Of a stretch of 64,000 bases of DNA, positions 12,548-23,680 are shown in pieces. The notes under the pieces are model-generated. The model did not search any database. It saw only the letters and a list, made by a program, of their open reading frames with translations, and was not told where the DNA came from. Source of the stretch: Prostheceraeus crozeri (Eukaryota > Platyhelminthes > Polycladida > Euryleptidae); NCBI GenBank assembly GCA_907163375.1, contig CAJQUW010009236.1:1178001-1242000 (forward strand). The letters are read 5' to 3'. A program made the translations under genes and the position numbers. The first letter of the stretch is position 1; each line of letters opens with the position of its first letter.

Positions 12548-13574
12548 TTTATTAATTTTTATGCCATATAAATTTGAAAATCCAAAGCACTATTTGCCGG
12601 TTCATTGTCTCTCTTTTTGGCTATCTCTGAAATTGCCGGTACATGCCTCATCTTGAGGATGATTAACATAGAAAAGAATTTGTCCGGCAAAACTCGTAAA
12701 TCGACATGTTCCTATGATGTGGGAATGACGAATATGGAACAATGTTTTATTCATCCTTAAAACGATTAAAATCAGAAAAATTGAAGGTCGGTCAAATGGA
12801 CCGACCAGTAAGACTTAGTAAGTTGTTTTAGACCTTGACATACGAAAGATTTACATGAAAAATAACCATGAAGAAATCAGCAATAATCTGCCTTTCATAT
12901 TCGCAACTAGATTATAGACTGATGTTTTAAGAAAACTTGCAAGTATTAAGAACATCACTTTTTATCATGTTCATTGACAGTACATTTTTGTTCTACTTTG
13001 AAACTTGCTTCTTACGCAGACTTTACATTGTAGTCTAAAGTTACTCAAATATTTGTCCGTCTTTTTGTGAACATCATTAAATCCAGCAAATACTTTACAC
13101 AAGCTCTAAACTTACTCAACCTAGTAGACTCTCATTTGTTTTTCCTTTCTAATGGATTTGACATCATCAAAAAGCAAACGAAGAAATTCAATTACAATAA
13201 TGGGTTTATCTTTGAAGGGTGGAATTTCTCATACCACGAGATAAAGCCACATAGTTTTGAGTACATCTCGCTTGTCCTAGACTTCTTCACACATTTCAAC
13301 CTTATTCAATATTTCACGGATACAAATAGGCGGGTGATTCTTTATTTTGACGCAAAAATAAATGGAACGAATGAATTGGTAAAAGATGCAAGTTTTTCAG
13401 ATTTCCTGTTCTATTGTTGATGCTATTAGCAGTATAGCAACAATCTGAATTTCGACATCGATGCTTGGTCTCGACCTTAACTTCAATATGTCCGAGATTG
13501 AGGTCATAACTTTATGAAAAATTGTCTTCGAAGTTCAGACAGTTACAATGAAATTACTTTGAGACCACGGAGTA
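12548..13574. other. Non-coding stretch
   Basis: One 117-codon open frame at 13067-13420 begins with GTG and is very rich in Phe, Asn, Ile and Lys, as expected from AT-rich non-coding DNA. No domain was recognised. Confidence 0.5.
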
Positions 13575-13679
13575 AGTATATTAGGTAGAGTAGCACCTCA
13601 GTATTAATCAAATCCCCAATGTACATACAGTTTCGATTTTGTTGAATGAACTCGAGTTGAGATCCAGTAGGCCTGCCAC

Positions 13680-14757
13680 ATGTGAGACATGCAATTTTTT
13701 TACTTTTTTTGGAGAATTTTCCACGGAATTGGCTGATCCTGATAGTAACACAGAAGGAAGAATAGTATCTTACAAATCCTCTGCGTCAGGACATCCTTGG
13801 AGAGGCAATGTTTGTTATGCTAGCAATTCGATGGGTTACTATTACTTTAATGCTCGGCGTTTTAATATAAGTATTTTCTCAAGCGTTGTCATGTCATAAA
13901 CTACCTTCTACTGAAAGAGCAAGATATTACAATCAAGGGCAATGATCACAATCAACTTTGAAAGATGTAAATGGGTCCACAATATTATTCAGATTCAAGA
14001 AATGAAGCATAAATTTAGTGAATCACAAAATTGTGCCGTTCAAAATATGAATAAAAAGCTTGAAATTTCTGCCTAGTGACAATAAGATCTCAGATTTTCC
14101 ATGAAGACTAGCGTTGTAATTCGGCTCATGAAATTTCCTTGATAATTAGCTTAATTTCCGTCTAATTATGACACCTGCTAGTAAATTTTGAGTATTATAT
14201 AGATATTATAGATAATAATATATGTCACATATTTCTATTCCTCCTTTTCCTTACTGAAGTTTGTTAACATAGATTTCAGATTTCTCCAAAATTAAGATTT
14301 TTTTGATAGATATCTGAAATTCATTTGGAAAGATCTGAAAACGATTTGGAAATATCTGAAATAGAAATGGAAAAGGTGTAGATTTCTTGTCTACTCCCTT
14401 ATTTCCTATGTTAATATGAAATTTGAATTCATGACTTTTGCGTTTATGTTTAATTCCTTCTATCTGATGATGGTTGCCGAATAGCAACCGAAATCAATTA
14501 TATCTTAATTAAAGTACAACATCGTTTAAACATTGGCTCTTCCTCAACCATTAAATAAAAAGTTATTAAGGCTCATCATCACAGCCTTATAGCAGTAGCC
14601 ACTTCCATCGAATTTAATCTAAAAATACCTCGCCAAGGTAATCAGTGACTCAAAGGATTCGCAAATTACTGTTCTTTCTTCCACATTGCTAGCACGATCA
14701 GTCAATTCCGAGCTAGTTACTCCAAAACAGTAGTATATTGCAAATCTCACGTGACAC
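13680..14757. repeat. Inverted-arm unit inside the composite block
   Basis: About 125-180 bp at 13680-13860 return inverted at about 14590-14757. Aligned blocks include GGAATTGNCTGATC, the GTGAGA...TGCAAT edge and TTCGATGG. The arms have drifted considerably. Between them lies AT-rich DNA with an imperfect 20-base repeat (ATATCTGAAAT and relatives, 14270-14370). The minus-strand frame 14619-14807 and plus-strand frame 13639-13899 resemble one another only because they are the two arms. Confidence 0.55.
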
Positions 14758-15588
14758 CACGTAAACCTACGTTCACACATGAGAGCTGAGATCTGAGACT
14801 CAGGCAATCATCCAATCAAACGGCAAGATTACAGCTTCCGTCGTCCATTTCAAACGTCAATCAAAATTATGCTGCGACTAACTCCACGTAGTCTGAACAG
14901 TCCTGAGACATGCCTGAGACCCACTAGTTTCATCCGTTGTCGTTTGTGTGCGGCGACCAGGGGGAGGCTCACCACGTTTGCTGAGAGATAGTGTGAACAA
15001 CCCTGAGACCATGTCTTAGCAAAAGTTGTACACGTTTCAACTTTTCTGAGACTTCCTTGTTATCAACATCCAACTGGATTGTGTATTCGACGATCATTTA
15101 TTTTGTACACATATACGCGGAATATTACTTTGTGCTCATGTGTTTCTGTTGGTTGCACAAGTCAATTCAGTCTAAACTAGTGATTCATTTGATGACATTT
15201 ACGATATTAATTATACTTGTAAATATTGTCATGTTTTGCTTCTTTCAGAAATCTGAATTTACGATGAATCAGACAGAAACATAAGTACAGGCTACTTTTA
15301 CTTGATTGATGAAATTAGTTTTGAGCTATATCATGGTGGCCATGTTTTTTTACTACCAAAAGCGGAACACTAAATAGTCAGTAGTAGAAAAAACATGAAA
15401 AACAGCGGACTTGCATCTACATGTTCGTAAAGATACGCAATAATCAACTTAATGTCAATGCGTTGAATCACGACGCGCATAAAATTTCAATAAGCAGGAA
15501 TCTTTTAATTAGAATTTCTTCGGTTGGTTCATTCCCACATGCATGCCGAATGAAACCGGTGTTGTCAATTCAGTTTTTCAAGAAACTC

Positions 15589-15685
15589 ATTTAACCGAGT
15601 TTGGTGGAAATTAACCAAGTTAAGTTTAACTCGGTATACTGAGTTTTATAACTCAGTAAGATATTCCAGCAATACTCGGTTAAAT
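15589..15685. repeat. Short imperfect palindrome
   Basis: ATTTAACCGAGT at 15589-15600 is exactly inverted as ACTCGGTTAAAT at 15674-15685. Further AACTCGG/CTGAGTT words lie between them, so the strand can form a multi-branched hairpin of about 97 bases. It lies just 5' of the Penelope-like frame. Confidence 0.5.
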
Positions 15686-15983
15686 CAGTTACAAAGGAAA
15701 AATACAAAAGTAGACCGAAACTAAAGATTGGGCAAAAACTTGTATTGCATATACCCTAAATTTGGGTCAAAAACCAAAATCCAAGTTTTAATAATTGAGT
15801 AGAATCAAGTAAACGAAGTACATTGTTTGTATTTTGTGCTGCCATGAAGATTCTTCTATAGGCCAAAATTCCAATTGGGTCCATGAGAAATGCGGTATTA
15901 GTGTGAAACGATTTTTTATTCCAATAACTGTAATTAGTAGCCTAAGTACGTGTATCACGTTACAAAGCCTTCCTTTATTTTAA

Positions 15984-18143
15984 CCTACTATTATTAAGCA
16001 ACACAGGTCTAAGTTGAAACAATTGAGGAAAAAAAGATCTAAAGTGAGGGAGGATATCTATAGATATCTTAATGTGTTCGATAAGTTGTTGTTCTCCAAG
16101 TTCTTTGTTAGAGAAAACCTCAAAAACTCTAAGCGGATCAATGAGATTCACAAAATTAAGTTCCAGAAATTATGGTTGCAAAGTAAGTTAGCCACTCCTG
16201 TAGACACGGTCAAGAACTTAAGTGACTTGCAGTTGTCTGATGACCAGCTTGAGTTACTTGGTACAGGTCTGAAGCATCCCACAGTGCCGGGACGGAATGA
16301 GTCACTTAACCTACAATGCCAACTCGAGAAACTGGTCTATTTCCGTAGAAATAGCATAAATGTCAATCAGGTGAACGACATAAAAACCGCTTTGCACACC
16401 TACCAAAAAAGGTTGGTGAATTTTACTAAGGCCCCTGATGCGAAACACAAGTTGGATCTGATAAAAAACTTACGTAACAATGACAGCATAAAACTCGTGC
16501 CACTTGACAAAGGTAATGGTATCGCAGTGTTAAATACCGATGACTATTACACCAAGCTCAATGCTATCATTGACTCGGACAAATTTGCCAAAGTGACATT
16601 TCTAGATGATGAGATGTTGCTACATCATCCCATTGTTAAGCAGCAGAATAAGTTGAAGTGTTACTTGAACAAACATGTCAAACCGGATGTGGACTGTAAA
16701 ACGTTCGATTTTATCAATCCAATAGGCTCCAATTGTGGCAAACTTTACGGCACTGCTAAAGTACATAAACAGGGTACTCCTTTGCGACCTATTGTCGCCA
16801 GTCACGGTACCTCTGAGTATAACTTAGCGAAATATCTTAATCAGTTCATCACACCTATTATTGATACTGAGTTTTCAGTCCAAAGTAATAGTCAGTTGAT
16901 TGATGCTATCTCGAAATATCAATTCTCGCCTGACTCCAACTTAGTTAGCTTTGATATTGAGAGCTTGTTCACGAATGTCCCTCTGGATGAAACGATCAAC
17001 ATCCCTTGTGAGAAGGTCTACAATGGTGATGGTCTTAAACCGCCGTTTAGTCAAGATGTGTTTAGGAATCTTCTCAAATTCGCTACTGGTGGCATTTTCA
17101 GCTTCAATGATATTTTGTATGTTCAGCGTGATGGTCTGGCGATGGGCAGTCCGTTAGCCCCAACCTTAAGTAACCTCTTCGTGGGTTCACTTGAGAGAAA
17201 ATACTTGAAGCAGAGTTGTCGGAACGTAAAGTTTTATGCTAGGTACGTGGACGACATTCTTGTGATGTTTGAGGATGATGATCATTCGACTTTCTTGGAT
17301 TATATCAACTCGTGGCATGATAATCTCAAATTCACTGTAGAAATAGGTATGAAGTCCATTCCATTTTTGGATATAAACTTAGACATCGAAAGCAATGTTG
17401 TGAACACCACTGTCTACCGTAAACCCACGTACACGAATCTGGTGTTGAATTACGCTGCCTGTTGCCCCTTACAATGGAAACGAGGCCTGTTACTAACCTT
17501 GATCAACCGAGCTTATGTAGTTTGTAATTCCTGGCTTAATTTCCACAATGAAATTGATAAAATTAGTCACATTTTCAAAGCGAATGGCTAGCCGTCCTCA
17601 TTTATCTTGGATACCACCAAAAAATTCCTAGATAAAAAATTTTCTAACCCTTCTGTCAAGTCTGATCAATCATACAGCCATGTTGTTAAAATTCCTTTTT
17701 TTGGACAGCAGTCTCTGTTCTTTAAGAAGAGACTTCAGAGCATTTTTAATCGGATTGATCCTGACAGCAAAGTTAGGTGGGTGTTTACTTGCACAAAGTT
17801 GAAAAGCTACTTTTCGAACAAGGACAGAACTCCTTTAATGTTGAAATCAGGTGTTGTATATTGTTTCACATGTGAGGTTGATCCTCGCTTTACCTACATT
17901 GGTAAAACTCTCAGACACCTAAACATTAGAGTTAAGGAGCATAAGTCCAAAATCTCGGCGATCTTTGATCACCGACTGAATTGTAGTTGCAGATGTAACC
18001 CTGAAAATTTCAAAATCCTGGCATCAGATAGTGATGGATTTGCCCTAAATATCAAAGAAGCTTTTTACATTAAAAAATTGAGTCCTAAACTCAACAAACA
18101 AGTGAAATTCGATGGGTCGGTCTATAATTGTCGTCTTTTTTAA
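15984..18143 (+). pseudogene. Penelope-like retrotransposon: reverse transcriptase plus GIY-YIG, one in-frame stop
   Basis: A single reading frame runs from after a stop at 15981 to TAA at 18141-18143, broken only by TAG at 17589-17591. Counting residues from 16014, the reverse transcriptase shows LRPIVASHG (about 257), FDIESLFTNVP (about 312, first catalytic Asp), GSPLAPTLSNLF (about 377), YARYVDDILVMF (about 407, paired catalytic Asp) and IPFLDINL (about 449). After the stop comes the GIY-YIG endonuclease: SGVVYCFTCEVD, TYIGKTLRHLNIRVKEHKS and IKEAFYIKKLSPKLNKQ. The stop lies in ANG*PSSF, where relatives usually have Tyr, so one base change probably made it. No upstream ATG is in frame; the N-terminus is probably truncated, or begins in another exon. 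The CSCRC segment in the endonuclease resembles the Neptune branch, but I cannot settle the clade. Confidence 0.9.
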
Positions 18144-19265
18144 AATTGTAGTTCAGTAGTGTAAGGGTGCTAATGTGATTAGCGTTAGGCCATTAACAAG
18201 TTATTGTGTCTAAACTCTCTTCCTGCTGGTATTTCTGCACTTTTAGGCTGCTACTAGTAGTTATAGTTTCACTAGCTGTATTGTTCCATTCATGTTCAGT
18301 CCATTGTACATTGAATTTATTGATTTGTATCTATATAATTATGATTGAACTGCACATTGCTCATAACAAAGCAATTGCTTTCATTTTATCAATCAGAAAT
18401 ACAAACAGACTTGATAAATGGCATCTGCGTAGTCAGTGCATGGTTAAGCATGTTTAGAATACGAAATTGGAATTAATTCATTTTTGGATAAATGTCGGCT
18501 ATTGCAGAAAGTTTAAGGGTGTGAAGATAACTGCGAAGATATCCATGTAAGATACAAGAAATATGTAAAAATTTAATTGCAGCAAAACACATGCAAGCTT
18601 GCAGCAGATGCAATATGTACGAACTTTCAATGCGCGGCATTGTCAAACCCAAAGTGAAACATCCATTCATCACTAGTATTTGATTTTTGAAATATTCTGT
18701 GAATTGAGTGAAACTTTGATTAAAAAATCAGAACTTTATGATCTTATCACGCCTCAAATCAATTTTATAACTTTTTTGTGTAGGTCGTATATGCAGCATT
18801 AATAGTGCAGCAGACCCAAGTTTTGTATAGAAAAAAAACATGTTTGCATCACTTACCCAAGGACGACCCAAAACCCAAGGTCCAACCTTGTAAACCATTA
18901 GAAACTGATTATTATTTAGTTATATTTTATAAGCTCTTCAATCGAGAGCTTTTTTCATCAAAGTTTGAAGGAAGAGGATGAGTTATTTCACCATCTAGGT
19001 ACATGGCCCCAAATAGAAAATTAAAAACATGAGATTTATTAAGTTCATGAGAGAAAGAGAGAAGCATTTATATATTTGCAAAGTAAATGGAAATCATAAA
19101 TCTTAGGTACATACAAAGACAAATATAGAGACAGCAAATATATATACGACAAAGACATTTCAAAATTAGTACAATTAGCACTGGTGCACGGAAGAAGTCC
19201 AATAAAAAATAAATGTTGTCCAAGTGTAAGATTAAATGTAATGATCAGAAAATGTTGAAACACGA
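18144..19265. other. Non-coding, probably Penelope 3' region then interior of the inner element
   Basis: No coding signature. The first few hundred bases are probably Penelope 3' untranslated sequence, but no target duplication was found to mark its end. Confidence 0.4.
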
Positions 19266-19496
19266 GTGTTAAGTCAGTCGGTCCAAGTGTTATTAACAAT
19301 TATTGCTGCAGCCGGGAAGAACGAATTCCTTCTCCTGGTAGCTTTACAAGATGGTAAAACTATATCTCTCCTCAACATGGAGAGGTTGAAAGAGGTTGTT
19401 AGAAAGAAATATGACAGAGCTGATCTGAATCCGCCCGAGAGAGGGAAGTTAGAAGAACTTCTAGACTATGTAAAATTTAGGCTATTTTTGTGGTAG
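19266..19496 (+). CDS. Unidentified exon-like ORF inside the composite element
   Basis: The frame reads GKNEFLLLVALQDGKTISLL, followed by a charged segment with RLKEVVRKKYDRADLNPPER and GKLEELLDYVKFRL. Its composition is more protein-like and more GC-rich than its surroundings. A good acceptor, pyrimidine-rich then TTGCTGCAG, ends at about 19311, and a possible donor TAT/GTAAAA lies at about 19470, which would give an exon of about 160 bp. I recognise no family. It may be a fragment of the lost coding part of the enclosing element, or a captured host exon. Function is unknown. Confidence 0.3.
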   Translation: MLSQSVQVLLTIIAAAGKNEFLLLVALQDGKTISLLNMERLKEVVRKKYDRADLNPPERGKLEELLDYVKFRLFLW

Positions 19497-19678
19497 GCTA
19501 TCTACTATTGATGAACATTTTGAAGGAGGCATAGAGCCTAGGGAAAAGAAATACATGACGAGCATTCATGACTTTCATGAGCATTTCATACTTGTACTGA
19601 AATAATTTGACGAAAGAAACCAATCTAAATGAGTAGGCCTTCAAAAATAATTTGAGATTTAAGTTCAAAGGAAATCAA

Positions 19679-20205
19679 TTACCGTAAATACCCGCGTATA
19701 GGACAACACCATGTATAGGACGCAGTGGATATTTGACCCTAAAAACGATGGAAAAACTGTGTGCCTGTGTATAGGACGCATCCTAATTTTAGTCCTAAAT
19801 TTCCATTAATTTTTATAAAAACGGTGACCCTAAGTCAATCAAGGTGAGCTCCATTCAATCGCTATGATCGTCGTGTGTCCTGATTGCTGACTCACTCATC
19901 CCATCAGTCAGCAGATGTCTGTCTGGCCTATGTAGACTATCGTGGAAAGGATGGGTTTATTGTTCGAATCGACATTGATCATCAGTATTGCGCGTAATCC
20001 AAAATCAAGTTCTGTGCGTCAGAAAACAACAGTGCACTTCTCATATTGATAAATATTGTAAGTTTGAAATTTTTATAATAAATTTTTGATTTTATGATAA
20101 ATGCATAATTTTTATAATAAAGGTATCCATGGATAAGACGCACCTGGATTTTTAGGTCAACTTCTTAAGAAAAAAATGCGTCCTATACGCGGGTATTTAC
20201 GGTAA
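19679..20205. mobile_element. MITE with 26-bp perfect terminal inverted repeats
   Basis: TTACCGTAAATACCCGCGTA plus TAGGAC at the left end is exactly inverted at the right end. The words TATAGGACGCA and AAGACGCACC recur inside in both directions, as in other elements of this tip type. The interior is AT-rich and has no coding capacity. The end structure suggests cut-and-paste mobilisation by a transposase encoded elsewhere. It is the innermost, and so probably a late, insertion in the block. Confidence 0.8.
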
Positions 20206-20774
20206 GTAAAAATTATTAAAATTACTAATTATGTTAAAATAGCAATGCATTAAACAACCTACGTAAACGAGTTGATGACCTGTTTACGTGGAGTATTTTA
20301 CGAATACCTATAGGCTTTCAGCGGCTTGCCCACGTCTATTCTTCATGACGATTTATGACAAAATGAATCATGAGTCTCAGCAAGCTCTCGCATAGTTTGA
20401 ACGGAACCTGAGAGTTAGCGCAACAAAAGGGTATTAATAGAAACATTTTTCAATTTATCTGTGACCTGATGTCAATAGTGTGAACAGGTCTGAGACCTAG
20501 GTCTCAGCAGATCTCAGGTCATGTTTCAGCGAGTCTCAGCGTCGATAGTTCAGTGAAGGAGAGGCTCAAAATGAGGGGCAGCTTTTTTCCTGAGATCTGT
20601 CTCTCAAGTGTGAACAGGTTCGTCTCAGTCTCAGGTTTGATTTGAGGTCAACTCTCAGGTTCTTCTCTCATGTGTGAACGTAGATTAACAACAAGAGTTC
20701 ATTTCATAAGATCGAAACTGCTACCAGACTGGAGATGTAATTAATGCTGAGTTGTTACTCTACCTAATATACTT

Positions 20775-23680
20775 GCTGTATGGCTTGTATGTTTACCTAT
20801 TATTAAAAATGAAGTTTTGCTGTAGCCTATGCTACTTCCTTGTACATCAGAGGTCCATAGGTATGACACTTTTAAAATCGCGAATTGTCAGTGCGAAATT
20901 TTGACATGCAACCAAATGTGTAATCATGTAACCAATCATGTAAAAATTGAATTTTTTGAAGTTGCATTTGCCTTTTGATAAAAAAACACAAAAGTCATAA
21001 TTGCAAGTCATAATCGTTGATTGAAGAAGAAATCTAGAAGGAGATCGATTTACTTTTCTCAAATTGACAAATACTCAAATTTAAATTGAAACATAATTGA
21101 CTAAATGATAATAACTATGATTATATAACAGTCTGTGTAATCGTTCTCATGGGAATATGCTACTTTGCGATGCACTTTTAGGGGTCAGAGTAGAACATTT
21201 TAGGCGCACATCTTTTGAACTCTTCGGAACATCGTATGTCCCAAGAGGGTTCGCAGACATGTGACAGTGGGTCTTATCCACTCATGTCCACAAAAAACCA
21301 CTCCCAGGCGTTGCACAAAATCCATCGTGAAAATTGTCAACATATCACCACGACCCACAGAGATAAATAGCACTGTCTGAGGCAAAGGAATCAATCTCTG
21401 TGCCACGACCCAAGCGATACATTGTTTATCTGTTTTTTGTGTTGCCCGAAGACTGTGATATCCGTATGTGCGCATGATTGTCGTGAACCTGATATTGTGG
21501 GCTATATATGGTCACTATTAGGATCTACAATGCATATTGAATCAATATTTAAATCTCTCTCCACATCCGTCCCTTTTCTTTCATTCCAAAATCCAAACAA
21601 GTGCAGTCTAATCCGTCAGAAGTCATCTTTACTGTTCATTAAGGCATAGCAGCAAGGTGATTTTTGTAGACTGTATTCACACATTTATGTAACTCAGGAA
21701 ACTGAAATCATAGTGTTTGAGCGTAATTTTGCCATTGATTGATTTGACAATTTGGCTTATACATTGGTTTAATGAGTCAAATTATGCCATAATTTACATT
21801 TTCCTTTCTTCTTCACAATGCTACTTACAAAATTCATGTGAATTTCATTGCTTCACTATGAAAATTTGCTTCAAAGAGAGGCATCCAAAAAAAACTCGGT
21901 TGAATAGTTGAATATTCAGTTTCATTACACAATAAATAGTAATTGCGTGTGAAATTTAATCAGAATTATCAATTTTCATTACCTCTATAACATACCGGAA
22001 TAATAAATCGCTCAGTTCAGGATTAAGCTTGTAATCACAAACAAAAGCACAGCAGCTTTTTCGCATATTTTTTCTAACCAACCAAAGGGTGATCAGCTGT
22101 TAAAAATGAAATTACAGTGCCTAACAATAGAGTGTGATATCAATTAGTTTATTTAAAGTCATTGTTCGGGATACATAATTCAAGTGGTAATTCAATGATA
22201 AACATTTCGGCTGCATAGATATGCATTAACAGATTGAAAATCTTGGGAAATCAACGGTCAGTTTCTAAAAAGATTCAAGTGCACTTACCGCAGCATAGGA
22301 ACAAAATTCTAATATGTAACAACAGAATATTGCAGAAAGGAAACTGATAACCGCTGACTTCAACCCTCTTTTACATGACATGACAGTCCTATGAATTAGA
22401 AAGTAAAGATACACTTTCTATGGTAAGTTGGATGACAAAACTTGCTGACTGGACAGAAATTTCAGTCCTATACCCATCTCATTGTCACTGAAAAAGAGTC
22501 CAGGAATTCCCATCCTATCGCATAAAGCGACTTTTATTTAATCCAGAGATGTAAACTGGTCCAAAATTTTCCAGTCCAAATCAATGACCTCTAATACTGA
22601 TCAAGCACATTGCCCTACTTCCATCCACATGATCAAATTTAGTCATGACTTATGGGATTGAAACATGTACGAAGAAGCCCTTTTACAAATAATGGTTTAG
22701 CAGGACTGACCATGTAATGACAGAGTGCGGAGTCAGACCTAGCAACAGTCTGCGTACTGTAAGTGTACAGTAAGTGCAACAGTAAGTGTACTGTACACAG
22801 TCAACTGACAGGCATTATAACAACAAAATCAGAATTTTGGCTGATTACGTTTCATGACATACAAATTTCCGACAGACAATTTTTGTCTGATCGCATGGAC
22901 TAATTTGCATTTTTGCGTTTATTGCATATTGCACTACTTGTTAGCACTAAATAAAGTTTATAAAACGTAGATGGTATTCTTGATAATTGTCAATTAGGGC
23001 CTATGCGTAGATGCAATACATGCATGTAGACCAAATAGAGTTCTACAAGTATTTGTAGATGTACAGTCAAAGCGATAGCAGTTCTGGAAATTTGACATCT
23101 TGATGACAATATCAATTTAGTCTTCAAAATGTTCTATCTAATTTTGAAGGGTATATACACGTACCTGTATATTTCTCTACAGTCGCTACTTTAAGCGATA
23201 TGGTGCCATCATTGTAACGGAGCTGTAAATAAGTCAATGTTCACGAGTGTGTGTGTGTGTGTTTGAGAGAGAGAGGGAGAGAGAGACGATGTGATTAGGG
23301 GTGTCTAACTGAAATATGCTGGTATTGAAACGCATCAGAAACAATATTTTCTAATTGATGTGAATATTGGGTTCATTTACCACCAATTGTGTGATATAGT
23401 CAGTAATATGTAGAAACCCTATTTCGTAACAAAATTAGGAAAGTAGACTGCTTTGTCTGATATTTTTGACTGTTCCAAACAACCACTTTTGGCATACATT
23501 ATCCGTGGCAATTGTATGTTAAATATGGCTGTTATTTTAATTGTCATGTGTCTGTGTACAGTTCACAGTGTAGAGAAACGGTAGCCATCAAAGGAAGTTG
23601 GTCTTTCCCCATGCTTTGCTCCTTTCTCGCATCTGCTCGTTCGGTTGCATTGAAAGGTGGAGAGGGTTTCGGTGAGTACA
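20775..23680. other. Non-coding stretch with minor simple repeats
   Basis: There is no recognised gene. AGTAAGTG and TGTACTGTACA words form a small palindromic cluster at 22752-22800. GT and GA dinucleotide runs lie at 23249-23287. The minus-strand frame 21200-21475 (91 codons) has no recognised domain. Confidence 0.5.

Larger units (their letters stand above)
14767..20683. mobile_element. Inner element with 19-bp perfect terminal inverted repeats
   Basis: CTACGTTCACACATGAGAG at 14767-14785 is exactly inverted at 20665-20683. Both ends carry several subterminal copies of a motif close to GTGTGAACANNCCTGAGAC: near 14891, 14992, 20395, 20478 and 20610, all in the same orientation. Repeated subterminal motifs of this kind are commonly transposase-binding sites. 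No transposase is encoded, and no convincing target duplication was found. The Penelope-like copy at 15984-18143 and the MITE at 19679-20205 lie inside and presumably inserted later. The superfamily could not be assigned. Confidence 0.5.
13575..20774. mobile_element. Composite nested element with outer terminal inverted repeats
   Basis: The sequence beginning TTAGGTAGAGTAGCACCTCA at 13581 returns inverted at 20690-20767, ending GTTGTTACTCTACCTAA. About 80 bp are alignable, including the TTTCGAT and GAATGAACTC blocks. Four bases TATA flank each end (13577-13580 and 20768-20771) and could be a target duplication. Because TATA is its own reverse complement, and the inverted match extends to AAGTATA/TATACTT, the exact edge is uncertain. 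Inside are a second pair of inverted repeats, a Penelope-like retrotransposon, an unidentified ORF and a MITE. No transposase for the outer element was seen, so it would be non-autonomous. The tip is shared with 35452-36049. Confidence 0.55.

Noticed and set aside
13067..13420. 117-codon open frame
   Set aside because: GTG start, composition dominated by Phe, Asn, Ile, Lys and Tyr as in AT-rich non-coding DNA, and no motif.
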